Positions 7,847 to 16,662 of a stretch of 37,815 bases of DNA are shown here, piece by piece. The stretch covers positions 1 to 37,815 of the forward strand of contig MFUJ01000002.1 in assembly GCA_001785675.1 (NCBI GenBank), read 5' to 3'. Under the pieces are notes generated by a model. The model did not search any database and was not told the origin of the DNA. It was given only the letters and a program-made list of their open reading frames with translations. Within the stretch, counting starts at the first letter, position 1; each line of letters starts with the position of its first letter. This DNA is from Candidatus Nomurabacteria bacterium RIFCSPHIGHO2_12_FULL_37_29. GTDB taxonomy: Bacteria > Patescibacteriota > Minisyncoccia > Phycocordibacterales > UBA9973. A program made the position numbers and the translations under genes.

Positions 7847-9580
7847 ATGAACAACGAAACAAAAATACATTCACAAAGTTCAGTATCTACGAACTGCCAG
7901 AACTGCAAAAAAGATTTCGTCATTGAGCCGGAGGATTTTAATTTTTATGAAAAGATAAAAGTTCTGCCGCCGACCTTTTGTCCGGAGTGTCGTTCGGTGC
8001 GACGCATGATTTGTGCAAACGAAAGAGTATTTTACAAGAGAAAATCTGATTTGGGCGGGCAGGATATTTTCAGCATGTATCCTTCCGACACACCTTTCCC
8101 GGTTTATGAAACCAAAGAATTTTATTCTGACGAATGGGATCCCTACCAGTACGGGGCTGAGTATGATTTTTCCCGCCCATTTTTTAAACAATTTCAGGAA
8201 TTATTTAATAAAGTTCCACGCATGGCGCTTGTTCGTCAGGGATTTTCTATTAACAGTGAATACACGCACCGAGTACACGATCTTAAAAATTGTTACATGG
8301 TTTTTAGAGCATCTGACTGTGAGGATTCGCTTTATATCTATACCGCTCTGGGCGTGAATAACTGCGTGGACTGCTTTAATGTGAATTTTTCTGAACTTTG
8401 TTATGAATGTATTGATTGCAATAAATGTTACAAGACCACATTCTCTCAAGAATGCGCGGAGTGTCGCGACTCAATGTTCCTTTATGCTTGTCGTAATTGT
8501 TCGAATTGCGTTGGCTGCGTAAATTTAGTAAACCAGGAATATTATATTTTTAACCAGAAATACAGCAAAGAAGATTATTTAAAGAAACTTGAAAATCTTA
8601 AACTTAATACCGTATCCGGGATTTTTGCCATGAACAAAGAATTCTCCGATTTTAGAAAAAAATTTCCACAAAAAGCAGTTGTATCCCTGAAATCAAATAA
8701 AGTATCGGGGAATTGGTTTACTAATTGCGAAAATGTGAAGAACTCCTTCGGTTGTGTAAATCTGAAAGATTGCAGGTATATTTATTTTGCCTTTAATGAG
8801 GAAGATTGCATGGATCATTTTCAGTGGGGCGATTCTTCAGAGCTGATATATGAATCAGCTAACTGTGGCATAAATGACTCCAGAATTTTATTCTGTTCTC
8901 AGTGTTGGTCTGGGGCGCATGACCTTTTTTATTGCGATTCGTGTCCTTCGTCGAGCTATTGTTTTGGATGTATTGGATTAAAAAAGGGAGAATATGCCAT
9001 TTTAAATAAAAAATATTCAAAAGAAGAATACGAAGAAATTGTACCGAAAATTATTAAACACATGAGCGAGATGCCATATATTGACAAACAGGGCAGGAAT
9101 TACAAATATGGAGAATTTTTCCCGGCCGACACTTCACCTTTTGCTTATAATGAAACTGCTGCCATAGATTTTTACCCACTTTCTAAAGACGAAGCGCTCA
9201 CCAGAGGATATAGATGGAAAGATAGAGAAAAGAAAAATTACCAAACAACAACACAAAGCAGAGATTTGCCTGAAACTATTGCGGAAGTTGATAGTGCCAT
9301 TTTAAATGAAATTATTGAATGCGCGGAAAAAGATAGTCCTGATTCAATCGGCGCTTTTCGTATAACTGCCAATGAACTTTCTTTTTATCGCAGGATGGAC
9401 TTACCACTTCCACGAGTGTGTTTTGATATCAGACATACACGCCGTTTGCAAAAACGTCCGTCACTTCGAACTATAAAGCGCTTTTGTTCAAAATGCAAAA
9501 CTGAAGTCGAAACAGTTTATGATGAAAAATATTCCCCAATTATTTTTTGTGAAAAATGTTATCAGCAGGAAGTTTATTAA
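7847..9580 (+). CDS. Cys-rich protein, paralog 2
   Basis: CQNCKKDFVIEPEDFNFYEKIKVLPPTFCPECR; CRNCSNCVGCVNLVNQEYYIFNQKYSKEDY; CFGCIGLKKGEYAILNKKYSKEEYE; C-term IIFCEKCYQQEVY. Confidence 0.92.
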   Translation: MNNETKIHSQSSVSTNCQNCKKDFVIEPEDFNFYEKIKVLPPTFCPECRSVRRMICANERVFYKRKSDLGGQDIFSMYPSDTPFPVYETKEFYSDEWDPYQYGAEYDFSRPFFKQFQELFNKVPRMALVRQGFSINSEYTHRVHDLKNCYMVFRASDCEDSLYIYTALGVNNCVDCFNVNFSELCYECIDCNKCYKTTFSQECAECRDSMFLYACRNCSNCVGCVNLVNQEYYIFNQKYSKEDYLKKLENLKLNTVSGIFAMNKEFSDFRKKFPQKAVVSLKSNKVSGNWFTNCENVKNSFGCVNLKDCRYIYFAFNEEDCMDHFQWGDSSELIYESANCGINDSRILFCSQCWSGAHDLFYCDSCPSSSYCFGCIGLKKGEYAILNKKYSKEEYEEIVPKIIKHMSEMPYIDKQGRNYKYGEFFPADTSPFAYNETAAIDFYPLSKDEALTRGYRWKDREKKNYQTTTQSRDLPETIAEVDSAILNEIIECAEKDSPDSIGAFRITANELSFYRRMDLPLPRVCFDIRHTRRLQKRPSLRTIKRFCSKCKTEVETVYDEKYSPIIFCEKCYQQEVY

Positions 9581-9597
9581 AATTTATCAACTAGTAT

Positions 9598-9627
9598 AAT
9601 AACAGCGGTAGCGTCCATTGTGTTATT
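9598..9627. repeat. Intergenic hairpin, copy 2 (loop contains AGCGGTAGC)
   Basis: AATAAC (9598-9603) / GTTATT (9622-9627); AATAACAGCGGTAGCGTCCATT shared with copy 3. Confidence 0.65.
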
Positions 9628-10151
9628 TACCTTCCGAAAGTTTCAAATAAAACCTTTTTTGTTTCCTCGTCTACGAATTGTGTGATGATGATCATCATTT
9701 CGGTTGTTAGTCCAAGATCTTTTTTTATATTTGTAAAAAGATATTCATAAGGATAGGGGGAAATCCAGGCGGAATTTTTTAAACATACAAAGCCCGCTTT
9801 TTTTAGAAGGTAACGAAGACTTTCACGTTCACTTTTTCTATTCTCCGGCAGATCCAGTAAAATAATTCTCCAAAACCCATCCCAAGAAGTATTAACTAGA
9901 GTGGTGTTGCTGTTTAACTCCAAGCTATGTACTTTTTTCCTTCCTTCTTTTGTCAGCCGGGCATATTCGTTCTGTGGAGAGGAGATATTTTCTATTAACC
10001 CAGCTTCCCGCAGGCCCTTTAAAGAGCGTGTGATGGCGTATTTATTACTTGATAGTTCAACTCCTAAGTTATGTAATTCGGGTATAGAAATGGCTGTCTT
10101 TTTGCCTAAAATATTAAGTATTTTATTGGAATACGATTCTTTTCTTGACAT
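9627..10151 (-). CDS. PaaX-like transcriptional regulator (winged helix plus Cas2-like C-terminal domain)
   Basis: N-terminal wHTH (ISIPELHNLGVELSSNKYAITRSLKGLREAGLIE); C-terminal WRIILLDLPENRKSERESLRYLLKKAGFVCLKNSAWISPYPYE typical of PaaX/Cas2-like ferredoxin folds. Confidence 0.75.
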   Translation of the reverse strand: MSRKESYSNKILNILGKKTAISIPELHNLGVELSSNKYAITRSLKGLREAGLIENISSPQNEYARLTKEGRKKVHSLELNSNTTLVNTSWDGFWRIILLDLPENRKSERESLRYLLKKAGFVCLKNSAWISPYPYEYLFTNIKKDLGLTTEMMIIITQFVDEETKKVLFETFGR

Positions 10152-10152
10152 A

Positions 10153-10174
10153 AGTATATACTATAATATATACT
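10153..10174. promoter_or_regulatory. Inverted repeat immediately upstream of the paaX-like gene; candidate autoregulatory operator
   Basis: AGTATATA-CTATAA-TATATACT. Confidence 0.5.
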
Positions 10175-10208
10175 GTTTTTTGACAAGTATCTCGCGGTCG
10201 CGTAAAAC

Positions 10209-10237
10209 TTGCTAAAAATGAATAGTGGGTATATAAT
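10209..10237 (+). promoter_or_regulatory. Promoter upstream of the mini-ORF and dnaK
   Basis: TTGCTA N17 TATAAT (10232-10237). Confidence 0.65.
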
Positions 10238-10244
10238 TAGTATT

Positions 10245-10343
10245 ATGAATGATTATGAAATACAAAAGCCTCGAAATCCCTTCAAAAGTTACGTTTCAAC
10301 GAATGCCGTATTTCTAAATAAAAATAAATTATTAGATTATTAA
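10245..10343 (+). CDS. Possible 32-aa ORF in the dnaK leader
   Basis: ATG 7 nt after TATAAT; MNDYEIQKPRNPFKSYVSTNAVFLNKNKLLDY*; not in the supplied ORF track, coding status unproven. Confidence 0.3.
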   Translation: MNDYEIQKPRNPFKSYVSTNAVFLNKNKLLDY

Positions 10344-10365
10344 TTAATATAAAAAAGAAAAATAT

Positions 10366-12303
10366 ATGTCAAAAATAATAGGTATAGATTTAGGTACAAC
10401 AAATTCAGCTGTGGCTGTGATTGAGGGAGGTGCGCCCAAGATTATTGAGAACGTAGAAGGCAATCGCACTACACCTTCTGTGATAGCGACCGCTAAAAAT
10501 GGTGATCGCATAGTCGGGCTTTTGGCCAAAAGGCAAGCAGTAACAAATCCTGAAAATACCATTGCAGAGGTAAAACGTCTGATGGGGCACCGATTTGATG
10601 ATCCGGAAGTACAAAAAGATAAAGAAACAGCATCATTTAAAATTGAAGCAGGGGATGGAGGGGGGGTAAAAGTCAAAATGATGGATAAATTTTACCGTCC
10701 AGAAGAAATTTCCGCAATGATTTTACAAAAAATAAAAACTGACGTTGAGGCAAAATTGGGAGAGAAAATAACTGAAGCAGTTATTACTGTGCCTGCATAC
10801 TTTAATGATGCGCAAAGAAAAGCGACAAAAGATGCTGGAGCTATCGCAGGCCTAGATGTAAAACGCATCATCAATGAGCCGACGGCAGCAGCGCTTGCTT
10901 ATGGTTTTGATAAAAAGAAAAATGAAAAGATAGTAGTATATGATTTCGGCGGGGGAACTTTCGACGTGTCTGTGCTGGAGATCGGAGACGATGTTATTGA
11001 AGTAAAGTCTACCGATGGAGACAGTCATATGGGTGGAGGCGATATCGATAGAAAGATAATCCGTTGGATTGCCGAGGAATATAAAAAAGAATCTGGCATT
11101 GATGTGACGAAAGATCCTCTGGCACACCAGAGATTAAAAGAAGCGGCCGAGAAAACCAAACATGAACTTTCGACTACGATAGAGGCTGAAATAAATATTC
11201 CATTCATAACATCTGACTCATCTGGACCAAAGCATTTACTTCTGAAGATGTCTCGCGCTACGCTTGAATTGCTCGCGAAAGAATACATTGACCAATCTAT
11301 TGAGATAACCAAAAGAGCACTTGCCGCATCGCCATTCAAAATAAATGAAATCAACGAAATCATAATGGTTGGCGGACAAACCAGAATGCCTAAAATCGTG
11401 GAAGCAGTGAAAAATCTTTTTGGTAAAGATCCGAATATGTCTATCAATCCAGATGAAGTTGTGGCTCTTGGTGCTGCTGTGCAGGCGGGAGTATTGCAAG
11501 GAGATGTGCGCGATGTACTACTACTTGATGTTATACCGCTTTCGCTTGGAATCGAAACATTAGGAGGAGTAGCTACAAAATTAATTGAAAGAAATACAAC
11601 GATTCCATCAAGTAAATCTCAAGTATTTTCCACTGCCGCTGATAATCAAACTTCCGTAGAAATACACATTGTGCAGGGAGAACGCCCGATGGCATCCGAC
11701 AATAAATCTCTCGGACGATTCATCTTAGACGGAGTTCCGCCATCACCTAGGGGGATGCCTCAGATTGAGGTTGCCTTTGACATCGATGCAAATGGAATTT
11801 TAAATGTTACTGCTAAAGATAAAGCTTCCGGTAAAACTCAATCAATAAAAATAGAGGCGAGCTCGGGGCTTAAAGAAGAAGAGATCAAAAAAATGCAAGC
11901 TGATGCAGAACTTCATGCCGAGGAAGATAAAAAGAAACGTGAAACCGTTGATATAAAAAATACCGCAGAGATGATTATCTATACTGCAGAAAAAGCATTG
12001 AAAGATAATGAAGCTAAAATTCCTGCGGAATTAAAAGATGGTGTCAATGCTAAAATCACAGTACTGAAAACTGCGAAAGATGGAACCGACTCGGATGCAA
12101 TTAAAAAAGCGACAGAAGAACTTTCTGCTGAAATGTCCAAAATAGGGGAGGCTATCAGTAAGGCCGCGCCAGACGCTAGCGCAGGCGCGGCCCCTGAAGA
12201 ACAAAATCCTGAAGTAAATCCTTCACCCGAAGGTTCGGGACCTACTCGGGATGCGGAATTTAAGGAGACTAAAGAGGGGGAAGGGGAAACACCAAAAGCA
12301 TAA
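10366..12303 (+). CDS. dnaK: Molecular chaperone DnaK (Hsp70)
   Basis: [19 protein letters not shown]...[20 protein letters not shown]...[17 protein letters not shown]...[16 protein letters not shown]. Confidence 0.98.
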   Translation: MSKIIGIDLGTTNSAVAVIEGGAPKIIENVEGNRTTPSVIATAKNGDRIVGLLAKRQAVTNPENTIAEVKRLMGHRFDDPEVQKDKETASFKIEAGDGGGVKVKMMDKFYRPEEISAMILQKIKTDVEAKLGEKITEAVITVPAYFNDAQRKATKDAGAIAGLDVKRIINEPTAAALAYGFDKKKNEKIVVYDFGGGTFDVSVLEIGDDVIEVKSTDGDSHMGGGDIDRKIIRWIAEEYKKESGIDVTKDPLAHQRLKEAAEKTKHELSTTIEAEINIPFITSDSSGPKHLLLKMSRATLELLAKEYIDQSIEITKRALAASPFKINEINEIIMVGGQTRMPKIVEAVKNLFGKDPNMSINPDEVVALGAAVQAGVLQGDVRDVLLLDVIPLSLGIETLGGVATKLIERNTTIPSSKSQVFSTAADNQTSVEIHIVQGERPMASDNKSLGRFILDGVPPSPRGMPQIEVAFDIDANGILNVTAKDKASGKTQSIKIEASSGLKEEEIKKMQADAELHAEEDKKKRETVDIKNTAEMIIYTAEKALKDNEAKIPAELKDGVNAKITVLKTAKDGTDSDAIKKATEELSAEMSKIGEAISKAAPDASAGAAPEEQNPEVNPSPEGSGPTRDAEFKETKEGEGETPKA

Positions 12304-12306
12304 ATT

Positions 12307-12549
12307 ATGACAATCAAATTAAAAAATAATACATTTGTGAATTGTGGCACGGGCGTTAGTGCTCCCGAATCTGCAGACATAGAAGCTGAAGGCAATAAAG
12401 CATTTAATACTCATAAAATGTTTGATATCAGAAAGGACGAAAAGTCTTTTAATAAAGATGAAGACGTGTTTAAATTATCACCAGAGTTTTATGGAATGGG
12501 TGTAAATTTAAAATCTATGTGGAAAAAAATTAAATCTTCATTTAATTAA
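12307..12549 (+). CDS. Hypothetical small protein, 80 aa
   Basis: ORF directly after dnaK; NNTFVNCGTGVSAPESADIEAEGNKAFN resembles one or two turns of a beta-helix repeat. Confidence 0.55.
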   Translation: MTIKLKNNTFVNCGTGVSAPESADIEAEGNKAFNTHKMFDIRKDEKSFNKDEDVFKLSPEFYGMGVNLKSMWKKIKSSFN

Positions 12550-12577
12550 ATTAAAAGCTTTTAGTTTTGAGATTTTT

Positions 12578-12586
12578 TGGTATAAT
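12578..12586 (+). promoter_or_regulatory. Extended -10 promoter (TGGTATAAT) for the TraG-like gene
   Basis: TGGTATAAT, then 7 nt to ATG 12594; weak -35. Confidence 0.55.
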
Positions 12587-12593
12587 ATTAAGC

Positions 12594-14840
12594 ATGGATC
12601 TCCCGGAAATACCTATAAATAAAGAGATTACTTATCTCGGAATTAGCACTTATCGGGACAAGAATACTCTTTTTGGCATTAAGCGCAAAGATAGGCGTCA
12701 GCATGTTTACCTGCTTGGAAAGTCTGGTACTGGTAAATCTGTGTTGATGTTTAATATGATTATCCAAAATATCCAAAACGGAGACGGAGTTTGCATGGTT
12801 GATCCGCATGGAGAAAACGTTGAAGCAATTCTCTCTGCTATTCCGTCACACAGAATGAAGGATGTAATTTATTTTAATCCAGCCGATGCTGACTATCATG
12901 TTGGTTTTAATGTATTAGAGCTTATCGATCCGCAGTACAAGCATTTGGTGGCTTCTGGACTGATGGGTATTTTTACTAAAATTTGGGCGAATGCTTGGAG
13001 CGCTCGAATGGAATATATTTTAAATAATTGTATTTTAGCATTACTTGATACTCCTGGAACGACACTTCTCGGCATACCTCGTATGCTAGTGGATAAAGAT
13101 TATCGTCAGAAAATAATTTCTAATCTAAAAGACCCAGTCATTAAAGCATTTTGGATTCATGAATACGAAGCTTGGCAAGACAAATTTAGAAATGAAGCTA
13201 TTGCTCCGATTCAAAATAAAGTTGGACAATTTCTTTCTACTTCTATTATTAGAAATGTCGTTGGTCAGTCGAAGAGTACTATTAATATCTTTGACATGAT
13301 GAATGAGGGGAAGATTTTTCTGGTGAATGTTTCCAAGGGGCGTATCGGAGAGGACAATTCATCATTACTCGGTGGTATGATTATTACTAAAATTCAACTT
13401 GCCGCCATGGAGCGTGTACGTATTCCTGAAGAAACCAGAAGAGATTTCTACCTTTATGTGGACGAATTTCAAAATTTCGTGACTGACGCTTTCGCCGGCA
13501 TATTGTCTGAGGCTAGAAAATATCGATTAAACCTAACGGTTGCTCACCAATACACTGCTCAGCTTATTTCTGACAAAAGTTCGGCGGTCCGAGACGCTGT
13601 TTTCGGCAACGTGGGTACAATGATAGTTTTCCGGGTGGGCGCAGACGACGCGGAATTTTTAGAAAAAGAGTTTGATCCAGAATTTACCCCTCAAGATATA
13701 GTAAATTTGCCTAATTATAAAGTTTATTTAAAATTAATGATAGATGGTGTAACATCTCGTCCTTTTTCTGCAAAAACCTTACCTCCCATGGTGAAATCTG
13801 GGAATAAAGAAATTGAACAAGAAGTAATACAGTCTTCTCGCGCCCTTTATTGCAGGCCAAAAGAAGTTGTTGAAAGAGAAATTAATAATTGGAGCGGAAT
13901 GTCACTTGGTAATGAAAACGAATCTTCTTCATCTGGTGTAGAAAAATTTAAAATTATTTGCTCACTTTGCAAAAAAGAGGCCACTGTGCCTTTCAAGCCG
14001 GAGAAAGATCGTCCGGCATATTGCAAAGATTGTATAGCCAAAATAAAATCAGGAGAAGTGAAAGTAGAGAAAGGGTCAGAGAATCAAATTAAACATGATG
14101 AAACAAAATTTTATAAACCATTAGCTGATTTGGGCATAGAATTTCCTGTTAAAAATATGGTGGGCATGGGGCAAAAAGAAGGAGAAAAAAATGGGGGAGG
14201 GGATAGACATCCAGAAAGAGCCATTGGTCATATGGGCAAGTCCTCTGTGCCTGCGAATAATTTATCTTTAGCAAACAAGTCTGGAATATTTGGGGCTATT
14301 AAAAAAGTTTTTAATAAAGAAGAAATAACAGTCCCGACCAAAATCGAGACAAGGAATTCGGCTTTAAGAGAAGTTTTAAATAAAACTTTAGGAGCCGTAC
14401 CCCAGCCGAATCAGCTTAAGGCTGATTCGGCTGATACTAGAGAGCCAGTTTTGACTAGCGCGAATTTAGGTGGATCTATTTCCCTCGATACTCTTAAGAG
14501 TAAAATTAAAGAAGTTGTACCTCTTAAAAACAAGGCCGCTAGTTCAGAAGATATGAATAAATTAAAGGATTTGATTTCTCAAACGGCTCCCTCCACAGGC
14601 GGACAGGCAAATGCTGTAACTGAACCCTTTGATTCTTCTCAGGACAAGCCGTTAGCGATACCCACTCCTCCTTCTTCGACAAGTTCAGGCCATTCAGACT
14701 CTGAAAAGTCTTCAAGCTCGATGAAACCTACGACCACCCCCGCATCGCCATCTGCGCCATCTGCTTCCGCTCAAAGCGCAAGCGGGCAAAAGAAAGCCAA
14801 AGAAGTACCAGAAGATGTCCTCCGAAAAATTTTAGAATAG
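12594..14840 (+). CDS. VirD4/TraG/TraD-like P-loop ATPase, paralog A, with an embedded CxxC...CxxC zinc ribbon and long low-complexity C-terminal tail
   Basis: Walker A GKSGTGKS; Walker B FYLYVDEFQNF; ...LSEARKYRLNLTVAHQY; zinc-ribbon CSLCKKEATVPFKPEKDRPAYCKDC. Confidence 0.85.
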   Translation: MDLPEIPINKEITYLGISTYRDKNTLFGIKRKDRRQHVYLLGKSGTGKSVLMFNMIIQNIQNGDGVCMVDPHGENVEAILSAIPSHRMKDVIYFNPADADYHVGFNVLELIDPQYKHLVASGLMGIFTKIWANAWSARMEYILNNCILALLDTPGTTLLGIPRMLVDKDYRQKIISNLKDPVIKAFWIHEYEAWQDKFRNEAIAPIQNKVGQFLSTSIIRNVVGQSKSTINIFDMMNEGKIFLVNVSKGRIGEDNSSLLGGMIITKIQLAAMERVRIPEETRRDFYLYVDEFQNFVTDAFAGILSEARKYRLNLTVAHQYTAQLISDKSSAVRDAVFGNVGTMIVFRVGADDAEFLEKEFDPEFTPQDIVNLPNYKVYLKLMIDGVTSRPFSAKTLPPMVKSGNKEIEQEVIQSSRALYCRPKEVVEREINNWSGMSLGNENESSSSGVEKFKIICSLCKKEATVPFKPEKDRPAYCKDCIAKIKSGEVKVEKGSENQIKHDETKFYKPLADLGIEFPVKNMVGMGQKEGEKNGGGDRHPERAIGHMGKSSVPANNLSLANKSGIFGAIKKVFNKEEITVPTKIETRNSALREVLNKTLGAVPQPNQLKADSADTREPVLTSANLGGSISLDTLKSKIKEVVPLKNKAASSEDMNKLKDLISQTAPSTGGQANAVTEPFDSSQDKPLAIPTPPSSTSSGHSDSEKSSSSMKPTTTPASPSAPSASAQSASGQKKAKEVPEDVLRKILE

Positions 14841-14882
14841 GGTATTATTCTAGCATTTTGCAAAAAACTGCAATAAGAAAAT

Positions 14883-16556
14883 ATGCAAAGTGAAACCAAA
14901 AATTGTAAAAAGTGTCAACAAGATTTCGTTCTTAATGCGGATGATTTTGGATTTTATGAAAAAATGAAAGTGCCGGTGCCTAAGATCTGTCCTGACTGCC
15001 GTTTCAAAATGCGAGCAGTCTTTCGTAACGAGCGAACTTTATACAATCAAACTTGCCGTCTATGCGGTCGTTCAGTGATCACCATGTTTCATCCAAATTC
15101 TCGGTACATCGTATATTGCAATGATTGCTGGATTTCTGATAAATGGGACGCATATTCTTTTGGCATGGATTATGATTCTTCCAAACCTTTTTTAGAACAA
15201 TTAAAAGAACTTATCATAAAAGTTCCCAAGTCCGCCACCTATAGCAGTATACAAATGGGTCCCAATATCAACAGCGAGTATGCTAATTTTACCGGTGGCA
15301 ACAAAGACGGTTATCTAGTTTTTAATTCGGGTCCGGGCAATGAAAACATAGCCTACTCGCGTGGCATTATCAAAGCTCGGGATGCGTTTGATGTTTACTA
15401 CGGGGATGAAATTGAAAATATTTACGAAGGTGTGAACATTCACAAAAGTAACGGTGTAGCTTTTGGGCAAAATGTGTTTGACTGCATAGATTCTCGTTTC
15501 ATTTCAAACTGTTCCGGCTGCCAAAACTGTTTCGGTTGTGTCAATTTGCGCCACAAGTCTTACCATTTTTTTAATGAACCGCTAGGACGGGATGAGTGGC
15601 TCGTACGCGTGGCTGAAACCGCCGGCAGTTATCAGAAGACAAAAGAAATGGAGGCTAAATTTTCCGAATTTTCTCTAAAATTTCCGCGTCGCAGCAATAA
15701 TAACTTAAAAGTTGTAAATTGCACCGGCGATTACCTGTTTGAATCAAAAAATTGTCACAATTGTTTTGAAGTCTCTTTTTGTGAAGATATACGATACGTT
15801 TTTTCGGTAAAAATTGCCAAAGATTGCGCTGATATGATCGGTCACTGTCGCAATTCAGAACTTTTGTACAACGGAGTCGGGGTAGGGGCGGGTTCCAGAA
15901 ACATCATTTGTGGTTGGTGGGTGGAAAGTTCTCAAGATGTGCAATATTCATTTGCCACGCGCCAAAGTAAGGATTGTTTTGGTTGTGATGGTATCAAGGG
16001 CGGGCATTTTGTGATTTTAAATAAACGCTATAGTAAAGAAGAATATGAAAAAATAAAAAATAGTATAATACAAGAATTAAAAGATAAGGATATTTATGGA
16101 GATTTTTTTCCTGTGGAGCTCTCACCTTTTGCCTACAATGAAACGATAGGTCAGGATAATATGCCTCTTACCAGAGAGCAGGCGCTAGTGGAAGGTTTCC
16201 GTTTTGAGGATAATATACAAAAAACAGAAGGCAAGGAGACAATGAAGCCCGAAGAAATTCCAGATCACATCAAGGATGTAACGGATAATATTTTGAATGA
16301 AGTATTGAGTTGTGTTCAGTGTTCCAGAAATTACCGATTAATCAAGCGCGAGCTTGAATTTTATAGAAAAATGCTTGTCCCCATTCCTCGAAAATGCTGG
16401 AACTGCCGTTTTACGGACCGTATCATTCGTCGTGGGCCTTATAAATCCTGGAATCGCAATTGTGACAAATGTAAAAAAGAAATTGTCACGAATTATTCAC
16501 CAGGGCGACCAGAGATAGTATACTGTGAAAAATGCTATCAACAGGAAGTATATTAA
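14883..16556 (+). CDS. Cys-rich protein, paralog 3
   Basis: CKKCQQDFVLNADDFGFYEKMKVPVPKICPDCR; CSGCQNCFGCVNLRHKSYHFFNE; CFGCDGIKGGHFVILNKRYSKEEYEK; C-term PEIVYCEKCYQQEVY. Confidence 0.92.
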   Translation: MQSETKNCKKCQQDFVLNADDFGFYEKMKVPVPKICPDCRFKMRAVFRNERTLYNQTCRLCGRSVITMFHPNSRYIVYCNDCWISDKWDAYSFGMDYDSSKPFLEQLKELIIKVPKSATYSSIQMGPNINSEYANFTGGNKDGYLVFNSGPGNENIAYSRGIIKARDAFDVYYGDEIENIYEGVNIHKSNGVAFGQNVFDCIDSRFISNCSGCQNCFGCVNLRHKSYHFFNEPLGRDEWLVRVAETAGSYQKTKEMEAKFSEFSLKFPRRSNNNLKVVNCTGDYLFESKNCHNCFEVSFCEDIRYVFSVKIAKDCADMIGHCRNSELLYNGVGVGAGSRNIICGWWVESSQDVQYSFATRQSKDCFGCDGIKGGHFVILNKRYSKEEYEKIKNSIIQELKDKDIYGDFFPVELSPFAYNETIGQDNMPLTREQALVEGFRFEDNIQKTEGKETMKPEEIPDHIKDVTDNILNEVLSCVQCSRNYRLIKRELEFYRKMLVPIPRKCWNCRFTDRIIRRGPYKSWNRNCDKCKKEIVTNYSPGRPEIVYCEKCYQQEVY

Positions 16557-16572
16557 ATATAATAAGATAACA

Positions 16573-16606
16573 CAATAACAGCGGTAGCGTCTATTAGGTT
16601 ATTTTG
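16573..16606. repeat. Intergenic hairpin, copy 3 (loop contains AGCGGTAGC)
   Basis: AATAAC (16574-16579) / GTTATT (16598-16603); shares AATAACAGCGGTAGCGTCYATT with copy 2. Confidence 0.65.
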
Positions 16607-16662
16607 GATTTTTATAGATTTTCAACTGGAATGTGATAAAATCAAGTTGTGGGTTAATTTAC

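Noticed and set aside
10152-10365. CIRCE/HrcA element before dnaK
   Set aside because: No TTAGCACTC-N9-GAGTGCTAA-like sequence found in the dnaK upstream region
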